A stretch of DNA of 64,000 nt, taken from positions 14,924,001-14,988,000 of the forward strand of contig CM032230.1 in NCBI GenBank assembly GCA_019009955.1. The letters run 5' to 3'. Origin of the DNA: Riptortus pedestris (taxonomy: Eukaryota > Arthropoda > Insecta > Hemiptera > Alydidae). The position numbers and the translations under genes were made by a program. Position 1 is the stretch's first letter, and each line of letters opens with the position of its first letter. Below the pieces are notes generated by a model that searched no databases, had not been told where the DNA came from, and worked only from the letters and a program-made list of their open reading frames with translations. Below are positions 32,991-43,720 of the stretch, in pieces.

Positions 32991-33670
32991 AACCCACTCC
33001 TAGTCCTTGAGTTGATGTCAGTTCCTCTATCTATCAGCAGTTGTGCTATAGAGAGGTAGCCTTCCCTTGCTGCAAAGTGGAGAGGAGTCTCACCATGCCT
33101 GTTCCTAGAGTTGATCTCAGCTCCTCTATCTAGCAGTAGCTCGATTACAGGGAGGTGGCCTTCCCATGCTGCTAAGATCAGGGGAGTAAACCTGTCCCTA
33201 TCCATAGAGTTGACATCAGCTCCCCTATCTACCAGCAGTTGGACTATAGGTAGATGTCCTTTCCTTGCTGCATAGTGCAGGGGAGTACCTCTTCTCCTTT
33301 CCCTAGAGTTGATATCAGCTCCTCTATCTAGCAGCAACTGGACTACAGGTAAGTGGCCTCCTTCTGCTGCATAGTGGAGGGAACTATAACCATCTCTGCC
33401 CTTGACATTAATGTCCATACCAAGATCTAATAGCCAAGATACTGCAGCCTCCTTTCCAGCCACTGCTGCCACGTGCAATGGTGTATTCCAATTACTATCT
33501 CTAGCATTTATATCTAGTCCACCATTCTCTCTGAGCGAGTCAAGGAGCTTCACGTCGCCCTTAATTAAAGCATCTGTCACTAGTTTGGATAATTTTTCTG
33601 GAGCATTGGGTATCACTGCCTTCGCGAGCTCCTTATCCAATCTCTCAGGTTCTTCTACCTTCCTCTTGGC
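32906..33670 (-). CDS. Terminal ankyrin exon A of the second ankyrin locus
   Basis: The exon starts at 33670 after a CTTTGCTTTTAG acceptor (AG 33672-33671) with GCC AAG AGG AAG and runs in phase 0 to a stop at 32906 (254 codons). It begins AKRKVEEPERLDKEL, then AVIPNAPEKLSK. About six ankyrin repeats follow (PVVQLLLDRGADINS type), ending with a divergent unit GFTPLVTSSVHNHKAVSELL and ESRGGLMNP. The stop falls at a TGA that is TGG in most of the adjacent 68-bp units. Phase, acceptor context and lead sequence match exon B at 28761. The short exons at 36971-37030 and 37122-37178 and the exon at 41190-41621 all join in phase 0, so this is a plausible last exon of that gene. Confidence 0.85.
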   Translation of the reverse strand, partial: AKRKVEEPERLDKELAKAVIPNAPEKLSKLVTDALIKGDVKLLDSLRENGGLDINARDSNWNTPLHVAAVAGKEAAVSWLLDLGMDINVKGRDGYSSLHYAAEGGHLPVVQLLLDRGADINSRERRRGTPLHYAARKGHLPIVQLLVDRGADVNSMDRDRFTPLILAAWEGHLPVIELLLDRGAEINSRNRHGETPLHFAAREGYLSIAQLLIDRGTDINSRTRSGFTPLVTSSVHNHKAVSELLESRGGLMNP

Positions 33671-33949
33671 CTAAAAGCAAAGATTAAAACCATTCTTTTA
33701 TGACGAAGTTGTAATATGTCAATTACGCATTGTTCAATACAAAATCTTTAAATAATTAACCTCCTATAATCTGATAAAATATATTTCATACTGAGAATAG
33801 AACTAAAAAAGCAATTATGTGTCAGTAGCTGGTAATGAAGTGGTAATAATGCGTGCTCAGTGCTATTTAAATCCCATGACATGGTCTATACCGTGATCAC
33901 TGCATAGATATCAATGGATTTCCATATGTTGGAATGACTCACTGTCATC

Positions 33950-34864
33950 ACATCTATTCTCTATTACTCCCCTAGTAAGAAGTCGATGTAAACAGGAATT
34001 AGAATATAAGTTACACAGGTGATATTTAGTTGATAAGTGAACTGAAGACCGAATGAGTAGAAATGGGGGTTAACTAAAGGCTGAAATCAAAAATTCTGTC
34101 AGGCAGGGACTGTGTATAGTAAGCAGATTTCCCATGTGCTGGAATGACACACTAGTAATTTCACCTCACAATATTTTCTCTATTTCTAAGTCAAAATGGA
34201 ATGAGTGTAGCGGTGACTTACTGAAAAGCTGAAACCACCAATGTACGAATAACTCACTTAATATTTAATTTAAGTTACGAGAAAATGTATAAAACAACAA
34301 TTGAAGAGCATCAAAAGATTGGTTCTATAACAATTTTAATTTTGACTTATAATAACAGTAATATTTTGAATTCCCCTTCCCTTGCCCCTTCTATTACTCA
34401 TCCGATTGCTGTCATTAAGTGAAATGATCTTTAGTGTTGAATGAAACAGTTAAATATAGAGTATTGTATAGAAATAATGAACACTTTCTAGTATAAAACG
34501 TAAAATTTTAATCGATGATGACATCACACTTCTTATTTGCATAATTTGATGTAATTCAAATTATAAAGGTTTGCCAAAATCAAAATTTGGTATTTAAGCT
34601 TGGAATAAGGCTTTTCATAATAAATTGGCTTATTGTTAATGTGCAATGACTAAAATTGGGAATTTACTGAAGGCTTAAAATTAAAAAAATTGCAAATAAA
34701 TAATAACATAGTTAATTAGAATTTTCAAAATCCCTCTCTGATCCCACTGGTCTAATTTCAGCTATTAAAGAACTTGATCTCAAATTTCAAATATCAAGTT
34801 TGGTAAGGATGAAACAAGAATTGCGACTCGACTGCTAGAGCGTCAACAGACAAATAAATACATC

Positions 34865-34904
<40 letters not shown>

Positions 34905-35410
34905 TATTTCCAGTTAGTCAGTTTTATAGACGTTTGAGATGCTTAGCCACCCTTGAACGAGAGTCAAGAGATTTGCGATCAAAGTTTTTACATAGAGAGT
35001 AAACAGCTCGACATACAACCCCCATTATCAAAGGTGGACCTGAGTTGTCTCTAGTAGACTAACACACTCCATTGTACCCGGAGGTCTGCAGCCAGTTCAC
35101 TCTGTCAACCTGCTGTTCCATAAGCACTGAGACACTAGCGCACTCTGTTAGTGATTGGTGAACTAATGTTCTCCCTTGGCAGGGATTAAACCTGCATCTA
35201 TTTTTACCTTCAGCTTACTGATGGTAGTGGTAGATGTATCCATGCCTTAAACTGTACGGCCACCGGCACCTCTTAAATCTATATATAATATTTTGAACGC
35301 ACCTCATTTTCATCATCACCTGGATAGGATCAATCGGCATTTTAAGACATTTTTCAAAAATAGTCTCATGAGTACAACCTCATAAGATGATTTCCCTTAA
35401 GTAAAATATG
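33950..35410. repeat. Family F copies, degraded, with SINE insertion
   Basis: The left part has a B-like GTAAGCAGATTTCCCATGTG end near 34120. The interior holds the (TA)n array at 34868-34897 and the SINE. The right part runs from ATTTTGAACGCACCTCATTT to GATTTCCCTTAAGTAAAATA near 35410. Confidence 0.5.
34912..35275 (-). mobile_element. tRNA-derived SINE
   Basis: On the - strand an A-box-like TGGCCGTACAGTTTAAGGC (35262-35244) and a B-box-like GGTTTAATCCC (35192-35182) are spaced as in a tRNA promoter. The body continues to about 34912 in the TA array of an F element. No complete tRNA can be folded from it by eye. Confidence 0.5.
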
Positions 35411-35421
35411 CTTAACATACT

Positions 35422-35458
<37 letters not shown>

Positions 35459-35465
<7 letters not shown>

Positions 35466-36558
35466 GTAACCTCTGTCTGTACATTGATTTTTTTTTTTTT
35501 TTAAATTTCACAATGCTTTTTCGTTTCACATGTCATAGACACCATAACATCATTTTGTTTCTTTCGTGTGTGTTTGTTTCATTGTTTATTACCTTTGCAC
35601 GCATAAACGGCTGAACCGAATTTTATGAAACTTGGTATGTATATTACCATTAATCCAACTTATACTTTAGGCTATATTAATATTCTCTGAGACGAACATG
35701 AGTGGGGGTTATAAGGGAGGCCTGAAATTAAAAATAACGATATTTCGTTTCCTATTGGGTTTTCGGCAAATATGCATATAACAAAAGTTGATAATTTTGC
35801 TATTTAGAGTATCTTTTGTTATATTCACTTTTATCATATACTGAAGTATAAATGCACTATACGCTAAAAAATATAGCGGGAGTCAACAGTTTTATTTGGC
35901 ACAAAAGACTCAACCGAACTAAATAAAACTTGGTATGTGTATTAACACTAATGCCTACATTATAATAAGCCATACCAACATTTCTAGGGACGAGCATGAG
36001 TGGGGGTTGTAAGGGAGGCCTGAAATTAAAAAGAGCGGTATTTCGTTTTCTATTGGTTTTTCTGCAAATATGCACATGACAAAAGTTGTTTATTTTGTTA
36101 TTTAAAGTAACTTTTATTATATTCACTTTGGTCGTATAACAAAGTGTAAACGAGATATAGTAAAAACTAAAGCGGGAGCCAACAATATTCTTGGACACTA
36201 ATCATTGAACTGAGCAATTAGCATTAATTGTTCCATGATTATAAGCTATAATAAAATTTTTAGGTTCGAACGGGAGTGAGAGGTTATAGTGGTTATGATG
36301 CACCTAAAACAGCTGTCACCACTGGGCTTTGTACCTCATCAAGGGAAAGGAACTTTTATTCATACACGGTTTGGAAAATAGAATACATTCTACGATTATG
36401 AATTTTATGGTCCATTACGTTATAAAAAAAACTGCATGCACAGGAAACGGGAAATATAAAATTATTGAGGACAGTGAAGTCTTAAATAACAAATAATTTT
36501 ATTATTAACAAATCCACAGCAGCGGCGGGTATAAATTCTAAACACTGGGACGGGGAAA
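35459..36558 (+). mobile_element. Helitron, 3' end missing
   Basis: It starts TAATTGTAACCTCTGTCTG after a TA array and carries the first and second internal modules. From about 36284 to 36430 an unrelated segment follows. The 3' module then resumes (ACACTGGGACGGGGAAATG) but stops at a (TA)n array before the hairpin and CTAG. Confidence 0.7.
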
Positions 36559-36562
36559 TGTG

Positions 36563-36632
<70 letters not shown>
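36559..36632. repeat. (TA)n microsatellite
   Basis: A TA array that replaces the 3' end of the preceding Helitron. Confidence 0.95.
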
Positions 36633-36636
<4 letters not shown>

Positions 36637-36753
36637 CATAGAATCTTAGTTTCGAGTCTGTGGAACAAATTCCAGAAAACATTTTGAATTTAGAATAATT
36701 AAGAAATTTCTTATATGGAAGGAAAATTGTTTTGAGTTGTTCACCTTAGAGAG

Positions 36754-36850
36754 AGAAAAAACTCCCATTTGTGTGAGAGCTGAAAGAGTACATGCCTAGA
36801 TAGCCTGGGTTCGAATCCCAAGGGATTCAAATAATTCTTAAAAGCAGGAC
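36754..36850 (+). mobile_element. Possible tRNA-SINE remnant
   Basis: A good B-box, GGTTCGAATCC, lies near 36810 with a weak A-box-like GTGTGAGAGCTGAAAGAG upstream. The sequence is too degraded to be a tRNA. Confidence 0.3.
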
Positions 36851-36970
36851 ATTTTCAGATACAGGGAGGTTGAAACTAACATAATAGGGAACAAAATTAA
36901 GTTCCAGGTGTTGTGAATACTAAATATGGGATTAGTGAATTGTAGAAAATGTAGGATTGTAGGATGTTAC

Positions 36971-37030
36971 CTCTATCTCAGCAGGAGGGTGGCTATGCAC
37001 TCCACTGGGCCCTGCACCACCTTGTTCATC
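36971..37030 (-). CDS. Small coding exon of the second ankyrin locus
   Basis: A 60-nt exon lies between a TTCTTCCTGACAG acceptor and a GTAACA donor, with 20 codons in phase 0 at both ends: DEQGGAGPSGVHSHPPAEIE. It is Pro/Gly/Glu-rich, so probably a flexible linker. It follows the exon at 37122-37178 by 91 bases and shares its composition; together they would link the N-terminal domain exon to an ankyrin terminal exon. GC content is well above the surrounding intron. Confidence 0.65.
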
Positions 37031-37121
37031 CTGTCAGGAAGAAAATAGGGGCATTTTATAGAAGTCAATAATGAAGAAATCATTTATGAATCTCAAGTAC
37101 GGAAAATACACAGAGCCTTAC

Positions 37122-37178
37122 CTGATTTACTGCAGCAGGAGGATTAATTTCTGCCGGTTCGCCAATGTTCTCTCCATC
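37122..37178 (-). CDS. Small coding exon of the second ankyrin locus
   Basis: A 57-nt exon lies between a TTTTACTTGGCAG acceptor and a GTAAGG donor, with 19 codons in phase 0 at both ends: DGENIGEPAEINPPAAVNQ. It resembles the next exon in length, starting residue (Asp) and Pro/Glu content, as if the two arose by exon duplication. Intervening DNA is AT-rich with no open frame, which supports real exons. The function is probably a linker. Confidence 0.65.
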
Positions 37179-37739
37179 CTGCCAAGTAAAATACAAAAGT
37201 AAAATATAAAAATTTTATTCATATATGTGTGTAATAATATGATAATACAATGTAGATAAATGACAAGGTAGCGTCTCAGTCACATGGTCCTTACCATGCG
37301 ACCTACTATGGCTGTGTAACCCTAATAGGAAATGCACTAAGCATGGATTATCTATGTTGGCCATCGAAGGAACTAGCACTGATATACTGCTATTTGCATG
37401 TAGGTATTTCACTTAGTAAGGGTTTGATGAGAACCATTGTTGTAATTTAATCTGAGAATAAGATGTTTCATGATAGGTCAGTTAACTGATAATAATAGAT
37501 GAGTAGGGAGTGGTGCAAAACTAAAAAGTATTCTCTTCTAATATTTGAGAAGAGGAAAAATCTAAAACAACAACATTTATAGAAAATTAAATTCGCAAAA
37601 ATATTGGTTATACAACATTTCATAATCTGACTCAATAAAAAATAATGGAAATATTTTGAATTCCTCCCTCCCATTGATCCCATTTCAGCTATTAGCAAAC
37701 TTCATCTATAGTTTTGCACGAAACACTTAGATTGATACT

Positions 37740-37935
37740 ATAAATTTTTTTGATCCCACGTATAACAGTAGAGATATTAAAATTTTTCGAAATTCCTTCC
37801 CTTAAACCCCCCCCCCCTCCCACAGGTTAGTTTTCAGCAGTAAACAAACTTGATTTATTTTTTTGCATAAAAAGCTTACAGTTTGGTAATGATTAAACAA
37901 AAATTGCAACCACTAGATCGGTAAAATAAAAAATA
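37740..37935. repeat. Family F fragment
   Basis: GTATAACAGTAGAGATATT, a C9 tract and GTAATGATTAAACAAAAATT match the right arm of F. Confidence 0.5.
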
Positions 37936-37943
37936 TATATATA

Positions 37944-38165
37944 CTAGCTCAAATACCCGGTTTCACTCGGGAATTCATTTGAGGCTGAATGGTGGTGGTA
38001 TTTTCATGGCAAGGCTTTACTTTGCTCAATATTTACCCTTCTCAGTGTTTAGGGTTAATACCCACTGTTTCTGTGGATTTGTTAATAATAAAATTAATTT
38101 TTTATGTAAGACTTCACTGTCCTCCATATTGTCATATTTCCCGTTTCCTGTGCATTATGCATAGA
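37944..38165 (-). mobile_element. Helitron 3' fragment, reverse
   Basis: On the - strand it ends GAGCTAG with T after it, preceded by a decayed hairpin. The adjacent module (AATTCATTTGAGGCTGAATG on +) is the Helitron 3' region. It is cut after about 220 bases. Confidence 0.75.
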
Positions 38166-38248
38166 TACATATAAATATATAGAGTGAGTAGAATGCATAT
38201 TGTATTTAAAATATTGCGGGTCTTAGGTAGTTAATAACATCCTAAATC

Positions 38249-38345
38249 CCACCCTGGATAGAAAAGGGTGGTAACCTGTAGATAACCCGTCCCAATTAGC
38301 CTGAGTTGCAAAAAGTGGACATTAATAAATAATAATAACAATAGG
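38249..38345 (+). mobile_element. SINE 3' tail
   Basis: GGTGGTAACCTGTAGATAAC followed by CCGTCC and a (TAA)n tail matches the 3' part of the complete SINE at 56622-56860 in the opposite strand. Confidence 0.6.
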
Positions 38346-38376
38346 TAGTTACACATTATTAGCACATTTTCCTTAA

Positions 38377-39524
38377 CACGTTAGATGCTGTGTATGCCCC
38401 CGGGGGCATGCACCGCTCCCAATGTATGTGCGGTTTCAGTTTTAAAACATCATTACCTCAGTACGGCGGATATTTTTTTTGTTTCTATGAATAATAATGA
38501 TTCATATGACTAAAGGAGCCATTAGGTTGTTTGATTTGTGTAATATGATAAAGAAATTTCGTATTTTTTCATGCATACCTCCGGGAGCATGTGCTGCACT
38601 GAATAAATTATTTTACTCTTGAAGTGTTTACACTTCACAAATAATGAGACTGCAGACCAAAATAATAAAATGTATAAAATAGAAAACATTTTGTCTAAAA
38701 TAATCGAAAATTATAATAAAGTTTTAAATCCTGGGCTTGATTTAGTGATAGGCTCCGTTTCGAGGGAGGCTTACATTTCGGCAATATATATTTTTGGGAA
38801 AAGTCAGAAGAAACCTTCCTGCGTGGTTGATTATAATAATGCAAAAAAGGGCGTCGACTTCAGTGATCAGATGGCTTCGTACCATACGCCAGCACGAAAG
38901 TCTATAAAATGGTATCGCTAGGTAATGTTTGAGGTGCTGTTTGGACCAAGTGTGGCCAAAATGCACGACCAGCAAGGAGGGCACGAAAAAAGTTCGCCGT
39001 GTTATTAGTTTTTGTGACACATGCACCAACAATCCAGGGTTTTGCTTGGAATGTTTCAATAGACATCATAATAATTAAACTTCTTATTATGTTATTCAAG
39101 AAAAATTCATGATCGAAGAATTTGAACTATATATATATTTTAAATATTGAACTCTTTTTTATATTATTATGTTTTTATTTGTTGTATTTTATAAGTTCTT
39201 TACTTATTCAGATCCAACTTTTTATAACATATGTCAAATTACTTTTTTTTTAATTATACCGCTTTTTTCTGATATAATATTACTTGATCCTCTTCCTGCT
39301 TTTACTGCCAATTTACTGATGTTAGTTGCAATGATTTAGCAACAAAACCTAAAATTATCTCTTTTCCTTCGACTATTAGGTATTGTTAAAAAACAGATTA
39401 CAAAAAAAAGATTTCATGCCTCAGGGGGCATGTACCGCCTAAGACGAATACTACCGGGCATGCCCCCGGGGGGACGTACCGCATATAGGGCTAGTATCGC
39501 CAAATAACAACAGCAGTTAACGTG
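38377..39524 (+). mobile_element. piggyBac relic with TTAA flanks
   Basis: TTAA at 38373-38376 and 39525-39528 flank ends CACGTTAGATGCTGT and, on the other strand, CACGTTAACTGCTGT. Subterminal palindromes built on CATGCCCCCGGGGGCATG lie near 38390-38412 and 39456-39475, and a related one near 39417. The element is about 1.15 kb and holds only the C-terminal part of the transposase. Confidence 0.88.
38619..39078 (+). pseudogene. piggyBac transposase C-terminal fragment
   Basis: VVDYNNAKKGVDFSDQMASY is the conserved end of the catalytic domain with the last acidic residues, followed by KSIKWYR and a stop after one more codon. Another frame then gives VISFCDTCTNNPGFCLECF and NRHHNN, the cysteine-rich C-terminal domain. 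The N-terminal half is deleted and the frame is broken, so it is inactive. Confidence 0.85.
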
Positions 39525-39628
39525 TTAAGGGAAATCACCAATTGGTGGTACTCGTCATAGGATTTTTTCAAAATTTCCTCAAAAGTCAATCAATCATACC
39601 TAGGAAATGACAAAAATATCAGTTGAAA

Positions 39629-39632
<4 letters not shown>

Positions 39633-39688
<56 letters not shown>
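39633..39688. repeat. (TA)n microsatellite
   Basis: The TA array of an F element, used as a Helitron target. Confidence 0.9.
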
Positions 39689-39694
<6 letters not shown>

Positions 39695-40988
39695 GTAACC
39701 TCTCTCTGTACATTGATTTTTTTCTCGAAATTTCACGATAACTTTTCGTTTCATGTGTCATAGACACCATAACTGCATTTTGTTTCTTTCGTGTATGTTT
39801 GTTACCTTTTCACGCATGGCTGAACCGAATTTTATGAAACTTGGTATGTATATTACTATTAACCCAACTTAGACATTAGGCTATATTAATATTCTCTGAG
39901 ACGAACAGGAGTGGAGGTTATAAGGGATGGCTGAAATTAAAAATAGCGATATTATGTTTCCTATTGGTTTTTCGGCAAATATGAACATAACAAAAGTTTT
40001 TTATTTTGTTATTTAGAGTAACTTTTGTTTTATACACTTTTTTCGTATACCGAATTATAAACGAGATATACGCTAAAACCTATAGCGGATGTAAACATTT
40101 TTATTTGGCACAAAAGACTCAACCGAACTAAATAAAACTCGGTGTAAATGTACATTAACACTAGAGCCTTAATTATAATAAGCCATACCAACATATCTAG
40201 GAACGGGCAGGAGTGGGGGTTATAAGAGAGTCCTGAATTTAAAAATAGCGGTATTTCGTTTTCTATTCGTTTTTCTGCAAATATGCAAATGACAAAAGCA
40301 GTTTATTTTTTTTATTTAAAGTAACTTTTGCGATATTCACTTTTGTCTTATAACAAAGTATAAACGAGACATACACTAAAGCGGGAGCCAACTATTTTAT
40401 TGGGCACTAACGATTGAACTGAACTTAACAAAACTCGGTATGTCAATTAGCATTAATTCTTCCATGATTATAAACTATATTAAAATTTTTAGGTTAGAAC
40501 GGGAGGGGGGGGGTTATAAGGGAGGCTTGAAATAAAAATTCGTGTCAAAATGTCTATTTGTTTTTCGACAAACGTGCAGATAACAAAAGTTGTTTACTTT
40601 GTTATTTAGAGTAACTATTGTTTAACAGTGTATGAAGCAAGTAATTTGCGTAGAAATATTGATATGCTCAACAATTCTTTCCAATATGAACTACCAGGTA
40701 CCTCACCTGGAAAAATTAATTCAAATCTATGTTAATATTTTGTCCTTAATAATTCAAATCTAAGCATAATGCACAGGAGACGGGAAATATGACAATATGG
40801 AGGACAGCAAAGTCTTACATAAAAAATTAATTTTATTATTAACAAATCTAGACCAACAACAGGTATAAACCATAAACACTAGGACGGGAAAATGGCAAAA
40901 TATTGTGCAAAGTAAAGCCTTGCCAAAAAAATACCATCACCATTCAACCTGAAATGAATTCCCGTGCGAAGCCGGGTATCTGAGCTAG
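39689..40988 (+). mobile_element. Non-autonomous Helitron, copy 4
   Basis: It starts AAATTGTAACCTCTCTCTG after (TA)n. It ends with a hairpin carrying one change (CCCGTGCGAAGCCGGG), then TATCTGAG and CTAG at 40988 with T after it. It has three GGGTTATAAG-type modules like copy 1. Confidence 0.82.
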
Positions 40989-41040
<52 letters not shown>

Positions 41041-41189
41041 CCGTTACTGCTCTAGGAGTCACAATTTTCTCTAGATCAGGGGGGGGGAGGAGAGAGAGAG
41101 CTTATCAGACAGCCCTAGCAAGGAGCTGTGAGGAGTAGATAGAAATGTAACAATTGTAATTAGGCGAACGAAAAGAGAATAATACTTAC

Positions 41190-41621
41190 AGCAGAGTGAA
41201 TGTTTTGGGAGGTAGATGTTTGGAGTAAATGGGCAATTAGAGAAGGAGGGAGACGGATGGCTGGATTGTCGGCAAGAGAGAGAGCCTGTCGGGCAGCCTT
41301 AGCAAGCAGCTCTTGAGGGATGTTGAAGTCCTCTTTAAGCCAAGCTATAAGGTGAGAGGAGTCGAGAGGAGCCAAGTCTGGACAGAGTTGCGATAATACA
41401 CTCATCAGCAACATGTCCCCTTCGGACAGAGCACTCAGCGACAGGAGCGTCACCAGTTGCCCAAAACCCATTTCTCCTAGTTCAGATTTTCCATCGAACC
41501 GGCAGCAATTCAGGAGCAGAGAAATACCAGTTACAATCCTCTCTTCCAGGATTTTCATGGTTTCCTTCATTAGGTTCTTGACTGCATGACTGTCCTTGAT
41601 TGCTGCGCTCTCCATTTTACT
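41190..41621 (-). CDS. N-terminal domain exon of the second ankyrin locus
   Basis: The exon runs from a TTTGTTTACAG acceptor (AG 41623-41622) to a GTAAGT donor at 41189. The Met at 41615 (AAAATGG, a strong start context) gives 142 residues ending exactly in phase 0. MESAAIKDSHAVKNLM leads into helices with core FGQLVTLLSLSALSEGDM, then SHLIAWL and IRLPPSLIAHLLQ. The pattern matches the N-terminal domain of the large ankyrin protein in order and spacing (FQQYVFLQLLYSLASEDI, ESLVHWF), so the two genes are paralogous. Unlike that protein there is no signal peptide, which suggests a cytosolic product. The downstream exons 37178-37122, 37030-36971 and an ankyrin terminal exon would complete about 435-600 residues. 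Confidence 0.78.
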
Positions 41622-42071
41622 CTGTAAACAAAATGACATCTCATATCAAAGCTGGTACAAATACAATAATTGAAGGTGTTATGATACATATATATGACAG
41701 TCACAAAGCTATGAGATCAAGAAGTATTCGTTCAATTTTAATTCCTTTAGAAAGAGAATGCAAATGCCTTTAGTAAGATATATCTGAGTAGCCAATGATG
41801 GAAACAACACTATTTAATTTAACCAGGGGGGGGGAATCTCAAACTATACATTAATTCATTTTTTGATGGATCTGCATTATGGTTTAGTTTTTAAATCCTT
41901 TACAGCACCAATCATTTCTGGACCTGAAGCTACGATTTCCCACTTCAATTGATGATGTCTTTAGTTTATCAAATCACCTCAAATGACCATCCATCCTGTC
42001 TAGTAGATGATGAAAAAGACATACATAACATGTATATATATATATTTATATATATGTACATACTATATTAA

Positions 42072-42106
<35 letters not shown>

Positions 42107-42139
42107 CACACTCACTCATATTTATACTTGCTCTCTTAC

Positions 42140-42900
42140 CACTCTAGAGAGGTCGCAATATTTGTTTGATCGTTACCAAACTCGATATATAAAACTAAAA
42201 GTCAAGTTCGTTGAATGGCTGAAATAGGACCAGTGGGAGAGAGGGAATTTCAAAATATCTCCGTTATTAATAGTCAGTTGGAAATTTGTACAGAGCCCAT
42301 ATTACAGTACATTCAATCGTCTATAAATGTGGTTATATACATTTATTTTCTATCTTGAATATTAACCCTGGGGGAAATATCCCCCTTTTTTTTTAGTTTC
42401 TTGTCTTCAGTAAACCCCCATTCCTACTTGTTAGAATAGCAGTATGGAATCATACTATGAACCACTTCAACCTAAGCTTAAATACGTAAGATAGATATCA
42501 AGAGACTTTTATTATGCTAGATACATGCAAATTCTTTGTGTAATGATGTCATCAATTAAGATTTTACATTCTATGTTTTGCAAATATTTATTAGATCCAT
42601 ACCATACTCAACCATTAACCATTTCAGACAACAGTAAAGATTATATTTGATATTGGCAGTAATGGGCCACGGAATAGTGGGGGTAGAGAGAGGGCACTCG
42701 AAAATTCAAAATATTTCAGTTATTATGATTAGGATTGTAAAATGTTATAGAACAATTCTTGTTAAACTATTGATGATCTACAAATTGTTGTTCTATACAT
42801 TTTTCCTAACTCAAGTACTAAGCGACTTATTACTTTCAGCCTTAAATACCCCCTCCCCACCTTGTTTTTTTTTTTTACTTCAAAATAGAGAAATATGGGA
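42140..42900. repeat. Family F copies, degraded
   Basis: TTACCACTCTAGAGAGGTCG, AAAATATCTCCGTTATTAAT and ACTTCAACCTAAGCTTAAAT match F arms in the usual order. A second degraded arm runs from about 42490 to 42860. Confidence 0.5.
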
Positions 42901-42959
42901 AATCTATTTGAATCTCCTTGTGGAGGCACTACATTTCAAGACCATGTGATCACCAGTGG

Positions 42960-43500
42960 GAAAGTTTTACATATGAATATTTAACATTGATAAACATTAG
43001 GTTTAGTCCCAGAATGTAATCTCTTTCTTTCTTTTTTTACTTGGACTTTGTAACTTTGTGAGCCACTGTCTTCAAAGTACTGATTAATGTTTAGGAATGC
43101 TCATCTGTGAGCATGCATGAGGTATGCAGAATGACCACTGGTGAGCACATGGCGTTCAACCTGTTCATGAATGAATTATTGTCATAAAGTATAATAAAAA
43201 TAAAAAGTAAATTAAACGAAATAATTACAAAATCAAATTGAAAATAAGTGAAAATAAATAATAATAAAGTTAAACAGAACAGATGTCACGGCTTTGATCT
43301 TCTTTGATTTAAGAGTCAATATAAAGCAAAATATATTGATTTTCAATTTTCATTCCTAATCATCAACTTAAAAATTAATGATTTTTGGCTACAACTATAT
43401 CTATACTTTAGATATATTTAATGAGATCATTATTTCGCCATTCTCTGTCGGTACTTGAGTCTTCTATAATGTAAACACTTGAAGATACAAATAGTTAGGA
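42960..43500. other. AT-rich intergenic DNA, nothing recognised
   Basis: No supported gene, repeat or RNA. Confidence 0.3.
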
Positions 43501-43588
43501 GTGAGAACTTTGAATTAAGGATATATAAATACTAACTGACGCAGAGGGAGGAATGCAAGTGAGAACAGAAGGCAGGAATAAAACTCAC

Positions 43589-43720
43589 CAATTAATTGCA
43601 AGAAGTGGAGCAATAGCTGATAAAACAATGACAGATGGACACCCTTCAACCCGCCCTACTGGTGTTAAGGTGCTCTCACTCCTAAGCCCGTCTACAGTGA
43701 CGTCACGCCAACGAGATACC
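43589..43720 (-). promoter_or_regulatory. Candidate promoter and non-coding first exon of the second ankyrin gene
   Basis: This GC-richer, non-repetitive patch lies upstream of the N-terminal exon. It holds a perfect TGACGTCA (CRE-type) palindrome at about 43697-43704. On the - strand it ends at a good donor, TTG|GTGAGT, at 43588. The coding exon at 41621 needs an upstream 5' exon. No coding frame is needed here. The link is by position only. Confidence 0.3.

Larger units (their letters stand above)
38362..41075. repeat. Family F element carrying piggyBac and Helitron insertions
   Basis: The F start AGCACATTTTCC is interrupted exactly at the central TTAA of its terminal palindrome by the piggyBac relic. 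It resumes at TTAAGGGAAATCACCAATTG (39525), runs to its (TA)n tract, which holds a Helitron, and resumes again at TTTGTCCGTTACTGCTCTAG (41036). The element lies in the intron between exons at 41190 and 37178. Confidence 0.75.

Noticed and set aside
36754..36850. A functional tRNA gene
   Set aside because: Only a B-box is good. No acceptor stem, anticodon arm or full cloverleaf could be assembled by eye.
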